23,971 nt of DNA from Alphaproteobacteria bacterium UBA1908 (GCA_002337525.1 DDGG01000019.1:1-23971); one strand, 5' to 3'; positions 17,088 through 23,971 are shown, counted from the stretch's first letter. The notes: generated from the letters alone by a model not told the origin. Made by a program: numbers and translations.

Positions 17088-17876
17088 TTATCTGGAAGCC
17101 GCCCTCCAGGAACGGAGAATGCGATTTTTTCTGCACTCCGCTTGAGCCCTGATAAAATCAATCTTGTTTGATCTGGCAGCTGAAATTTGCAGTTGACCTT
17201 CCTCTTTCTTCTTTTTGTTCCCTGGATAAAGTACTTCTGAAACTTGGGGTTGAAAGGATTGACTCCTGCCTTGATTTTGTGATTCGGCAATGACTTCTCC
17301 GGTGACCGCTCCAATTGCGCCAGAGATTGCTCCTCCTCCCGCATCATGGTTAAGAGATCCCCGAATGGCGCCCGTCATCGCTCCTGTCAGAGCGTGAGCG
17401 ACCTTATGGGTGACATAATTCAGATTTCCGTCAGGAGTGCCATATTCGTCCCCTATTTTTTGGGAGACCTCCCTACCGATCGTATGAGCGGCTGTGTCCG
17501 CGGCCGCGGACACAGATCTGGCGGCCTTGAGATGTAGCTTGCCCTCCTGCGATCGCAGGGTAGCTTTTTGATCGGTATCAAGCACGTTGGCCTGGTTGGT
17601 GTTGTCGCCCCGACTGGAGAGGAGGATATCCCCCTGTCCGGTAAAGGTGTTGCTTCGGACCTGAACCTTTTGGCGCTGGTCATCAAGCTTTGATTTGGAG
17701 AAGGTATCTTTGGATTCCATGTGCAGGGTTTGCTGGTCCTGATCATAGACGGGCAGGGACTGAAGTTCCCCTTCGGTGGTGACCCGGAACCCGCGACCGA
17801 AGGCGGCATCAACCCCTTGCAGGACGGTCCCCTGACCCGAGTGCAGGCGTATCCGACCGCCCGCCGTGAGGCGAGG
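17088..17876 (-). pseudogene. CdiA/haemagglutinin-repeat fragment with internal deletion
   Basis: An open frame without a convincing start runs from directly after the TAG at 17877-17879, in the same frame as the gene that the TAG ends. It begins 'LTAGGRIRLHSGQGTVLQG', a haemagglutinin-type repeat. It then reaches 'LRSQEGKLHLKAARSVSAAA' and jumps to 'ADTAAHTIGREVSQKIGDEY' and 'VTHKVAHALTGAMTGAI'. In the main protein the matching blocks ('LRAPQGKVALKSR' and 'ADTAGEELSRRIGAEY') are separated by well over 100 residues including the first half of DUF637. Homology is lost after 'GEVIAESQNQ', and no toxin domain or ENN junction follows. It is a backbone remnant with one internal deletion and a truncated 3' end, and probably has no function of its own except as recombination substrate. 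Confidence 0.75.
17492..17515. repeat. 24-bp perfect palindrome
   Basis: CTGTGTCCGCGG followed by its exact inverse CCGCGGACACAG. It sits exactly where the CdiA fragment lacks a segment present in the main gene. The right half (GCGGACAC-like) has a counterpart in the intact gene near 21190; the left half does not. Confidence 0.8.
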
Positions 17877-18578
17877 CTAGTCGTTTGTGTAGGGTTGGAA
17901 GGTTCCGGCGGGGAAGAGGGCTTTAACGGCGGTGCGGTGCTGATCAAAGCTCTCAAACCCGGTCAGCATGTCGGCGATGTCGTCGGAGAATCTTATAATA
18001 TAGCCGTCCCCTTGCGGGATGACCTGAGCACCGGCATCACGGATAGCATCCAGAGGCGGCAGGATTTCCAAAAAATGCCCACCGAAATAGTTCGCCCATC
18101 CTAAATCATGAATGCCCTCTCTTTCTATTTTGACACCTACGAGGCTATTTCTAAAATTGCAGTAGGCAGATAATCCTCTTTCATAGCCAATTTCTTTTTC
18201 CGTTGGTGTAAAAAGATGAATATGGGCATGATAGGGTGTCAGGATTTTTTGAATTTCACAGAAAATTTCATACCAGGGAATTTTTTTACTCCAGGTCAGG
18301 TCAATATTAAATCTGGAATTTTGTTTAATATCGATACCAGAACTCCAATCCCCTTTTGGGTTTGAGCGTCGTCGTGCGTAAAAGTCACCTTTCCACCAAT
18401 ATTCTAATGCAGACTCAACATCTGTGATGGGTACATTCACCGGATCATAAAAACTTGTATATTCCGGCTTGATTTCAGGGTAACGTTCAAACAAATACGT
18501 TAATAATTGACGCCCCAAAGGTTCTTTTGTTAAAGGTTTCTTTGTTAAGAACCGAAGCCCTACGACGCGTCTTGTCAT
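17877..18578 (-). CDS. Probable orphan immunity protein, large
   Basis: The 233-residue soluble protein has no signal or membrane span. It contains 'PITDVESALEYWW', 'LGWANYFGGHFLEILPPL' and a C-terminal 'FSDDIADMLTGFESFD'. I associate this pattern with large immunity proteins of polymorphic-toxin loci, possibly the Imm52-type group, but I cannot assign the family firmly. AAGGT nine bases before the ATG supports the start. No toxin gene lies directly upstream; that place is taken by the DUF7710-like immunity gene 98 bases away. The first two-thirds is AT-rich and the last ~75 codons are GC-rich like the CdiA backbone, which suggests a junction or an unlike origin inside the gene. The TAG stop is in frame with the CdiA fragment behind it. 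Confidence 0.6.
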   Translation of the reverse strand: MTRRVVGLRFLTKKPLTKEPLGRQLLTYLFERYPEIKPEYTSFYDPVNVPITDVESALEYWWKGDFYARRRSNPKGDWSSGIDIKQNSRFNIDLTWSKKIPWYEIFCEIQKILTPYHAHIHLFTPTEKEIGYERGLSAYCNFRNSLVGVKIEREGIHDLGWANYFGGHFLEILPPLDAIRDAGAQVIPQGDGYIIRFSDDIADMLTGFESFDQHRTAVKALFPAGTFQPYTND

Positions 18579-18676
18579 TTTCGAATTACCTTGTTGCCAC
18601 TCTTTTCATATTTTAGGTTAGTCTCACGGAATAATTTCTGACTGACTGTATTGGTGAATGCATTAAAAGATTCTAC

Positions 18677-18967
18677 TTATTCTTTCACACCATTTGAAAA
18701 ATGATAATGCTCTTGTGCTGCACTTGAAAATTTTTGAATGAACTCGTTAGAAAATTCATGGTCTTTCTTCGGTGAAAAGTATTTCATTTGAATTGCCCAG
18801 TCATACACAGAAATATCAATAGGGTATTTAGTTAAAATTCCACTTAAAAGATTGTTTGCAATCCATGTTTCTGCATCTTTTTGCTCTGTGAAAACAGCTG
18901 AACTAAAATGACTGTTTTCTCCTTTAAAAATCCAGATATAACTATATTTTTCCATTTGCTCACTCAT
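18677..18967 (-). CDS. DUF7710-like immunity protein for the orphan toxin
   Basis: The 96-residue cytosolic protein overlaps the 3' end of the orphan toxin ORF by 8 bases, the usual toxin-immunity arrangement. 'YIWIFKGENSHFSSAVF', 'AETWIANNLLSGILTKYP', 'VYDWAIQMKYFSPK' and 'EHYHFSNG' match the pattern I recall for DUF7710 proteins (a small domain with F-x-G-x-N, A-E-x-W-I, Y-D-W-A and a terminal E-H-x-H-F). The ATG at 18967 gives the overlap. An alternative ATG four codons later (18955) is preceded by a weak GAG. Inferred role: binds and neutralises the H-x3-H-x-H toxin encoded just upstream. AT-rich, unlike the CdiA backbone. Confidence 0.65.
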   Translation of the reverse strand: MSEQMEKYSYIWIFKGENSHFSSAVFTEQKDAETWIANNLLSGILTKYPIDISVYDWAIQMKYFSPKKDHEFSNEFIQKFSSAAQEHYHFSNGVKE

Positions 18968-19895
18968 TGTTATATTTATGCCATTTTTGAATTTTTTTGA
19001 TTGCTTTTCTTATAGAAGGTAAGTTTTTTTGTACAACCTCTTTTTGTTTAGGTGTTAGTTCCCCGTGGCCTTTTAAAGGCTTGCCATTTTGCCCAATAGA
19101 TATTTCTTTACCTTCACCTACAACATGCACATGTGCGGGTGCATGATCTCCACTCTTTGTATAATGCTTTATTTTCACTCCACTTTCATCAACAATAGTT
19201 TTTTTAGGTAAAGTAGGCTCAGTTTTACTATAAAACACTGATGGCCCTGTGTCACTTGCGGGAGGTGTCCAGAGGGTTGGCGGTGTGGGGTTGGTAAAGA
19301 TCGGGAAGGATTCGACATCGATTTTGGGTCCATCAAAAACGGTTGTCCAAAGGATTGGCGGTGTAGGGTTGGTAAAGATCGGGAAGCTTTCAACATCAAT
19401 TTTGGGTCCGTCAAACGCCGGTGTCCAGAGAAGTCCGGGTCCTTTCTCTTCATGTGGCATAAAAGGACTGCCGGAGAAAGATGAGGGAGTTGAGGCGGCC
19501 GACTTTGTAAAGTTCGGAAAGTTTTCCGGCGGCAGGAAGGATTCTCCGGAGGAAGGCAGAGACGTTCCTGGCGCGGTTGGCGGAGTATAAAAAGCGGTAG
19601 ACCAGTCTTCCAGAATGGGATCGGGTCCAACTGTGGTCACGGGTGGAAGTGTCTCTGCGGGTTCAAAAATCCTTGCGATCGGGTCCACAATGTGATCCGA
19701 GATAAAGTTTCCTACGGCATCCAGACCAGAAGAAGGAGCTTCTTTTTGCCCTGGTGTTCCGTGATAGGCTTGCCGCAAGCGTTCTTTTTCTGATGTGGCT
19801 TTTTTCCCGGCGATGCCAACCCCTGATGCAGCACCAGCCCCTAAAGTCCTTCCCATCGCGTGTTGAGTAATCTGTGTCATTGAATTATGAGTCAT
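18960..19895 (-). CDS. Orphan CdiA-CT toxin module (Pro-rich linker, HxxxHxH toxin domain)
   Basis: The first ATG gives 311 residues, but the same frame is open back to 20111 and there continues CdiA pretoxin sequence, so the ATG may not be a genuine start. The junction reads 'AAQTASTAMTHN', where the main protein has 'AARTAETAMENN', so the usual E-N-N is replaced by T-H-N. A Pro-rich, probably disordered linker of about 200 residues follows, holding two copies of a 26-residue repeat. The last ~75 residues are the likely toxin: 'KHYTKSGDHAPAHVHVVGEG', then 'ISIGQNGKPLKGHGELTPKQ' and a basic helical end. The H-x-P-x-H-x-H-V cluster recalls DUF4160-type and Rhs-tip domains and might bind metal; the activity is unknown. 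The downstream immunity gene overlaps by 8 bases. Confidence 0.65.
   Translation of the reverse strand: MTHNSMTQITQHAMGRTLGAGAASGVGIAGKKATSEKERLRQAYHGTPGQKEAPSSGLDAVGNFISDHIVDPIARIFEPAETLPPVTTVGPDPILEDWSTAFYTPPTAPGTSLPSSGESFLPPENFPNFTKSAASTPSSFSGSPFMPHEEKGPGLLWTPAFDGPKIDVESFPIFTNPTPPILWTTVFDGPKIDVESFPIFTNPTPPTLWTPPASDTGPSVFYSKTEPTLPKKTIVDESGVKIKHYTKSGDHAPAHVHVVGEGKEISIGQNGKPLKGHGELTPKQKEVVQKNLPSIRKAIKKIQKWHKYNNE
19267..19430 (-). repeat. Tandem 78-bp repeat in the orphan toxin linker
   Basis: Two 78-bp units start at 19267 and 19345, and a partial third starts at 19423 (GTCCAGAG). On the coding strand each full unit encodes 26 residues including 'FDGPKIDVESFPIFTNPTPP'. The length is a multiple of three, so copy number can change without frameshift. 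Confidence 0.85.
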
Positions 19896-20111
19896 GGCGG
19901 TTGAGGCGGTTTGAGCGGCGAGGTTGGGGTCTTTATGGGCGACGAAGGCGGTGAGGGCCGAGGCCAGACGTCCGACCTGAATCGTGGTGTCAGCTTTCTG
20001 ACGGGCAATATCATGGACGTCGTCCCGGGTCAGGGTAACCCCTGAAGCCCTCAGTTCATCAATCCTGGCGTTGACCTTTTCCTGAACTGAAAAACAATCT
20101 GTAAGAAGTCT
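19896..20111 (-). pseudogene. Start-less CdiA pretoxin fragment of the orphan module
   Basis: In frame with the ORF that begins at 19895 and open up to a TGA at 20112-20114. It encodes 'VQEKVNARIDELRASGVTLT' and on to 'IQVGRLASALTAFVAHKDPN', which aligns along its length with the main protein's 'IQARVEDRVKELHSKGHHVT' and on to 'IQLGKISSALGAFIAKKEVS'. No ATG, GTG or TTG with a Shine-Dalgarno is present. Homology to the backbone begins within about 30 bases of the upstream immunity stop, marking the recombination edge of the displaced module. GC-rich like the backbone. Confidence 0.75.
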
Positions 20112-20123
20112 TCAAAGAGGATT

Positions 20124-20396
20124 TTATTTTTTATATTGTTTTTCAGGGTCGTAATTTTCTCCAAGCTCATAAAACTTATCAATAAGATCTTCTATGAAAA
20201 GTCCTTTTTGTGTCGGTTCATAATTTTCATCAAACTCTAAGCATACTGCATCTGTGCATAGATCCCATAGTTCAATTAAATCGTCTTCATTTAAGCAAGA
20301 TTTTTCCTTTAATTTTGTTTTAAGAAGAGAATCCTTAACAATTTCGTTTATTAAAAAAATAATATCTTCGTTAGTCAGTCGATATGATCTATTCAA
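20124..20396 (-). CDS. CdiI-type immunity protein for the main CdiA toxin
   Basis: The 90-residue acidic, helix-rich soluble protein reads 'LTNEDIIFLINEIVKDSLL', 'CLNEDDLIELWDLCTDAV' and 'GLFIEDLIDKFYELGENYDP'. It starts at a TTG inside the last codons of the CdiA-like gene, an 8-base overlap, with AAGGA about eight bases upstream. The overlap ties its translation to the toxin. Its acidic character suits a basic, RNA- or DNA-cutting toxin tip. No Pfam immunity family is recognised; the immunity role is inferred from position, size and charge. AT-rich compared with the backbone. Confidence 0.7.
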   Translation of the reverse strand: MNRSYRLTNEDIIFLINEIVKDSLLKTKLKEKSCLNEDDLIELWDLCTDAVCLEFDENYEPTQKGLFIEDLIDKFYELGENYDPEKQYKK

Positions 20397-20772
20397 GATT
20401 TTTTCCTTTCATTAAACGTTTTGACAGTTTAGTTTCTGTTGGATTTGTTTGAATAATTCTTTTCGTTTTAGGATTTATTGAAACTGTTGCTTTTTTTCCA
20501 AAGTATTTCTGACTTTCTCGTCCTAAAGAATCAACTTTAATCTTTCCAACTTTTAAAGGATTTTTTATGGCATCTAACTCATCTTTTGATTTTATACTGC
20601 GTTCTATCTTGCGGCTAACTCCGTGGTTGCTTATTTTTATACCAGATTCTGTTTCTTTCTTCACTTTCTCTTTTGCTTTGGAGACCGCTTTTTTTGTTGC
20701 TTTCCTGGAGAAGATTTTTTTAGAATTTTTGATAAGCGCTTTTCCCACACCCAGAACAATTTTGCCAAGAGA
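20389..20772 (-). other. C-terminal toxin domain of the main CdiA-like protein
   Basis: The 127 residues after the A-M-E-N-N junction (M codon at 20782-20784) form the variable CT. A Lys-rich, helix-prone entry segment ('KATKKAVSKAKEKVKKE') is followed by a compact domain: 'GIKISNHGVSRKIERSIKSK', 'DAIKNPLKVGKIKVDSLGR', 'KKATVSINPKTKRIIQTNPT'. The H-x-x-x-R-x-x-E-R start and the late beta-hairpin with T-N-P-T recall small BECR-fold RNases (colicin D/E5, DUF4258-like). That is a structural guess, not a match. The DNA is sharply more AT-rich than the backbone. Confidence 0.6.
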
Positions 20773-23700
20773 ATTGTTTTCCATAGCCGTTTCGGCTGTT
20801 CGAGCAGCAATAGAGACTTCTTTTTTTGCTATAAAGGCCCCAAGAGCAGAACTGATTTTACCCAACTGAATGGCTGCATTTGCTTCTTCTCGGGTAATAG
20901 CATAAATGTCAGATTCTGTTACATGATGTCCTTTGGAATGGAGCTCTTTAACTCTGTCTTCAACACGGGCCTGAATATCATCAGAATTTATCTCCATGAT
21001 AGTCTCGCCAACAATGCCACCGAGAGCCCCGGAGGCAGCACTGCCCCGGACATCGCCTGATTCAAGGCCCATAAGGGCCCCGGTCCCCGCACCGACCAAA
21101 CCGTGGACCAGTTTGTGTGTGACGGGGTTAAAGACACTGTCCTTGCTGGCATACTCTGCCCCGATCCGGCGCGAGAGTTCCTCCCCGGCCGTGTCCGCGA
21201 CCGTGTTCAGGGCTGCGGACTTTGCGGCCTCCCTAAAGCTTTTACCATACAGTGCCATATCAAGCCCGGCAGACACCGTGGCGCGCGCGGCATTTTGGGC
21301 CAGACGCTGGACAAAGGTTGTGCTTGAGGAGGAGGCGCCTCCTCCTCCGATCAGGGTATCCATTACCATGGATTTACCAAGGGATTTAAGCCCCTCGCGC
21401 GAGAACGTCTGCTCCACGGCTTGTTCTACACGCCCTTTATTGTTGATCAGATTAACCGCCAGGTGCGAGGTAATGAGTCCTCCCAAAGGTGTCAGGGTGC
21501 CTGCACTAGCGACACTGACCGCCAGGTTGACTACAGCGGCGGCGGGTCCTGTCATGCCTTCGTGTTCTTCGTGCCAGTCCTCATAGCTTTTCTTTTGACC
21601 GCGCCAGGTCACATCCTTTCGTCCCGCGAGGGCCTGTTGCCAGGGGGTACGGCCTGTGTCGAGGCTGAAGTCCATCTCGATGCCGTCTCTGGAGTCGATA
21701 ATCAGGCCGCCTTCGGTGTCCAGATCAACGAACTGGTGGTCCTTGCGGTCATATCCCTTGGCTTCCTGGCTTTGCCAGACCTCGTTTTCCGAGGCGGCCT
21801 GATAGCTTTCATAGGCGTCGGTTTCCCTACTTTTCAGCGCGACCTTGCCTTGAGGCGCGCGCAGGGTTTTGGGTCCCGCACCTTTCAGGGAGGAGGCCGC
21901 GATGGTGACATCCCCCAGGGACGATTCAACTGTGATACCGGTAGAACTGGTCAGGCGGGCGCCTTGCTGGGTTTTTGTGAATTTCCGGGAGGCTTTCTCG
22001 CTGTTGCTTTTCTTTTCGGTGCCTTCTTCAAAGAACAGGTTGGCGACCGAGCTGACCATCGCGTGTCCCTGAGCCTGGACGTGGATTTTGTCCCGGGCAG
22101 AGAGATCACTGCCGCTGATGATGGTGTGACGTCCCGAGTGCATGTTGATCTTGCCACCGGCTTTAACGCGCGAGGCGTGATGAACGATCTGATCCCGCTT
22201 GAGCGTTCTTCCGCCTTTCTTGTGATCGAGATGCGATTCCTGAACAATCGTTTCAAGAGTGACGTTGCGACCGGCGACAAGCGTTGTATCCTGACCCGAG
22301 GTGAGATCGGCGCCCTGAACCCCGAGATCCCGCCCCGCCTCAAGGGTGAGGTTTCGACCTGCCTGAAGTAATGCACGTTCGTGGACATGGGAGACCGAGC
22401 CTGTGGTGGAGGAGAGTAAATCAATGAAGGCTCCCAGAGAATTGAAGGGATGTGCCCGGGGTGGCTTTTTCAAAGCAATCGTTTCAACGCGTGTTTCAAT
22501 AGAAATATCCCCTGTTTGAGTGGTGGCCGCTATATCGTGCCCGGCGGTGAGGGAGCCCGACAGGGTGATGTCTTTCCGGGCCCCGATCAGGAGATCGCGG
22601 CGGGCCCTGAGAGCACCATTGCTGTGAAAGCTCTCCACACCGCGCAAATCCATGGTATCTGCGATCATGACTACGCCCTCTGGCGAGATATTTTCCCGGG
22701 TCAGCTGGCTGAGATACAGGCGGGGAACCATGACGATCTCGCCATCAATCTCGACCGACTCGTACCAGATCATATTTTCCTTGAGGTGTTTTAGGTGATC
22801 TTCGGTCAGGGTAATCCCCGGGGCAATGTTGTGGTCTTTTGCAAAACGAAGGCTCGCATCCAGCAGGCGCTTCATTTGCTCTGTATCACTGCGGATATCT
22901 TCCTCAAGCCATCGCTGACCCGTGTGGCGTTGAATCAGGGAGGCGATATAGTTTTGTTCGACCCGAGCCTCGGCGAAGTGTTTCATCTGATGCTCTGAAT
23001 TAAAGCCGATGCGGTCAAAGAAATATTGAGAGCCATAGAACGTCCCATGGTCTCGATAGTGAAAGCGACTTTCAAACAGATAGTTTTTATGGTAAGGCCG
23101 GGCCTGATCAACTTGTACAACCCCGATCAGGGTTTGGGCCAGGTCCCTGGCAATGTCTTCCTGGGTGGTCAGGGAAGAAGGCAGGCCAACGCCTCTGACC
23201 AGATCCTGTTTCTGGCGAACAATCGTTTGGGATGCGTGATCATTGTAGGGGGAAGGGTTGGGCTTAATATCCTGCTCGTCCACAAGAAAGCGTCCTGTCA
23301 GACGATTGATTATATTTCCCCCCAATTGGAGGGTCGCCGGCACCGCATCGACCAGGATATTTTCAGTACAAAGTGTTCCGCCACCATTTGTAAACCAGGC
23401 ACTGGCCGGTCCATAGGCGCGGGTATAGGTCGAACTGTTGCTGCTGACATACATTTTCCTGTAGAGAGCATACCCCTCATTGTGAAAGTCCTTGCCCTCC
23501 AGAACAAGATCATGGCCCGCCACGAGGGTGCTGGTTTTATTGTGAATATGGTCCCCGTCCAGAATGATGTTATGTCCTGCAGAGATTAGTGCTGCTGGTT
23601 GGGTCCCGTCGGATAAAATCTCTTCTTTGGTATAAGTATTGATCGTTCCACCACTTGTTGAAGAATAATAGCTCATCTTGCTATCATCTACTGGATGAGG

Positions 23701-23971
23701 GACGTGAGCGGCCCTACCTTTAAAAAAAAGAAATTTTGCTTCAGTTGTCATATTGGAAGAGAAAAGACCAGGACACCAGCCTCTGTGACACATTGAATAA
23801 GAATCATAGTTCGTCAGGGTTGTTGAGGCTACTTTTTGCCCCCGAGAGCGATAGCGGTACAAGGTCTCCAGGGACAGGTTTTTTCGCGTGTTTTCAATGC
23901 GGTGACCGCGCAGCGTGATCGTCCCCTGATCGCTGTGAATAGATCCGGACAGATTTTTGATATGGCGGGCC
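20389..23971 (-). CDS. CdiA-like filamentous haemagglutinin/contact-dependent inhibition toxin (5' partial)
   Basis: The frame is open to the right window edge, so the TTG at 23862 is not the start; 1193 residues of the C-terminal part are visible. Proteins of this type are exported by a CdiB/TpsB outer-membrane partner as a filament that delivers its C-terminal toxin into neighbouring cells. Visible parts in order: haemagglutinin repeats ('LISAGHNIILDGDHIHNKTS', 'TLEAGRDLGVQGADLTSGQD', 'VKAGGKINMHSGRHTIISGS'); a Gly/Ala-rich DUF637-like region (about 800-990, including 'VTHKLVHGLVGAGTGALMG'); a pretoxin helix-rich segment; the A-M-E-N-N junction at 1062-1066, a variant of the VENN motif; then the 127-residue toxin. 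The immunity gene overlaps the last 8 bases. The signal peptide, secretion domain and any cdiB lie outside the window. Confidence 0.88.
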   Translation of the reverse strand, partial: ARHIKNLSGSIHSDQGTITLRGHRIENTRKNLSLETLYRYRSRGQKVASTTLTNYDSYSMCHRGWCPGLFSSNMTTEAKFLFFKGRAAHVPHPVDDSKMSYYSSTSGGTINTYTKEEILSDGTQPAALISAGHNIILDGDHIHNKTSTLVAGHDLVLEGKDFHNEGYALYRKMYVSSNSSTYTRAYGPASAWFTNGGGTLCTENILVDAVPATLQLGGNIINRLTGRFLVDEQDIKPNPSPYNDHASQTIVRQKQDLVRGVGLPSSLTTQEDIARDLAQTLIGVVQVDQARPYHKNYLFESRFHYRDHGTFYGSQYFFDRIGFNSEHQMKHFAEARVEQNYIASLIQRHTGQRWLEEDIRSDTEQMKRLLDASLRFAKDHNIAPGITLTEDHLKHLKENMIWYESVEIDGEIVMVPRLYLSQLTRENISPEGVVMIADTMDLRGVESFHSNGALRARRDLLIGARKDITLSGSLTAGHDIAATTQTGDISIETRVETIALKKPPRAHPFNSLGAFIDLLSSTTGSVSHVHERALLQAGRNLTLEAGRDLGVQGADLTSGQDTTLVAGRNVTLETIVQESHLDHKKGGRTLKRDQIVHHASRVKAGGKINMHSGRHTIISGSDLSARDKIHVQAQGHAMVSSVANLFFEEGTEKKSNSEKASRKFTKTQQGARLTSSTGITVESSLGDVTIAASSLKGAGPKTLRAPQGKVALKSRETDAYESYQAASENEVWQSQEAKGYDRKDHQFVDLDTEGGLIIDSRDGIEMDFSLDTGRTPWQQALAGRKDVTWRGQKKSYEDWHEEHEGMTGPAAAVVNLAVSVASAGTLTPLGGLITSHLAVNLINNKGRVEQAVEQTFSREGLKSLGKSMVMDTLIGGGGASSSSTTFVQRLAQNAARATVSAGLDMALYGKSFREAAKSAALNTVADTAGEELSRRIGAEYASKDSVFNPVTHKLVHGLVGAGTGALMGLESGDVRGSAASGALGGIVGETIMEINSDDIQARVEDRVKELHSKGHHVTESDIYAITREEANAAIQLGKISSALGAFIAKKEVSIAARTAETAMENNSLGKIVLGVGKALIKNSKKIFSRKATKKAVSKAKEKVKKETESGIKISNHGVSRKIERSIKSKDELDAIKNPLKVGKIKVDSLGRESQKYFGKKATVSINPKTKRIIQTNPTETKLSKRLMKGKNLE

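Noticed and set aside
17009..17347. 112-codon minus-strand frame at the end of the CdiA fragment
   Set aside because: Not the frame that carries the DUF637-like residues; no family resemblance. A frameshifted toxin tip was considered but nothing supports it.
17453..17956. 167-codon minus-strand frame across the immunity/CdiA-fragment border
   Set aside because: Ser/Pro/Arg-rich product in a different frame from both the immunity gene and the haemagglutinin repeats, which are the recognisable coding frames.
19267..19430. CRISPR-like array
   Set aside because: The repeats are contiguous, 78 bp long, in frame within a protein, and have no spacers. No CRISPR array or cas gene was seen anywhere in the window.
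20996..21586. 196-codon plus-strand open frame rich in Ala, Pro, Ser and Arg
   Set aside because: Shadow of the CdiA-like gene; residue mix typical of a spurious frame in GC-rich DNA.
21421..22371. 316-codon open frame on the plus strand
   Set aside because: It is antisense to the GC-rich CdiA backbone, whose repeats and DUF637 region are clearly coding. Long antisense frames are expected in such DNA, and the product resembles no family.

Overview
The window reads as a piece of a low-GC proteobacterial chromosome. The best guess is an alphaproteobacterium, possibly a host-associated lineage of the Holosporales/Paracaedibacter type. This rests on the dnaK-dnaJ arrangement, an AsmA family protein, the style of the small Lys-rich protein, the tRNA-Thr with encoded CCA and the AT-rich spacers. 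It is inference, since no rRNA or marker tree is available.

Region 1 (1-2430), minus strand: a DUF2971 protein lies one base behind an MscS-family channel gene, followed by a tRNA-Thr(GGT) gene. Region 2 (2487-3999), plus strand: a short basic protein, then a complete IS481-family element of 1174 bp with 25-bp inverted ends and a 7-bp target duplication, 19 bases beyond the 3' end of dnaJ. Region 3 (4019-13490): core genes. dnaK and dnaJ are on the minus strand. A divergent plus-strand group follows: an AsmA-like envelope protein, a CitMHS_2-type ion transporter and a class II lysyl-tRNA synthetase. It ends at a bidirectional terminator. Region 4 (13693-16908), minus strand: a multipass GT-C-like membrane protein, a small ORF carrying a relic of a CdiA 'ENN' junction, and a membrane-anchored M23 endopeptidase.

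Region 5 (17088-23971, running off the right edge), minus strand: a contact-dependent-inhibition/polymorphic-toxin locus. The main CdiA-like exoprotein is partial, with 1193 residues visible. It ends in a 127-residue toxin after an A-M-E-N-N junction, and its immunity gene overlaps by 8 bases. Downstream lie displaced modules of the kind known as orphan cdiA-CT/cdiI: (i) a start-less pretoxin fragment running into a Pro-rich linker and an H-x3-H-x-H toxin, with a DUF7710-like immunity gene overlapping by 8 bases; (ii) a lone large immunity-like gene; (iii) a CdiA backbone fragment with an internal deletion whose junction holds a 24-bp perfect palindrome; (iv) the ENN relic about 1.7 kb further on. 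The backbone parts are visibly GC-rich. The toxin and immunity parts are AT-rich, as expected for cassettes swapped by recombination. This stepwise graveyard of toxin-immunity cassettes is the most interesting feature of the window.
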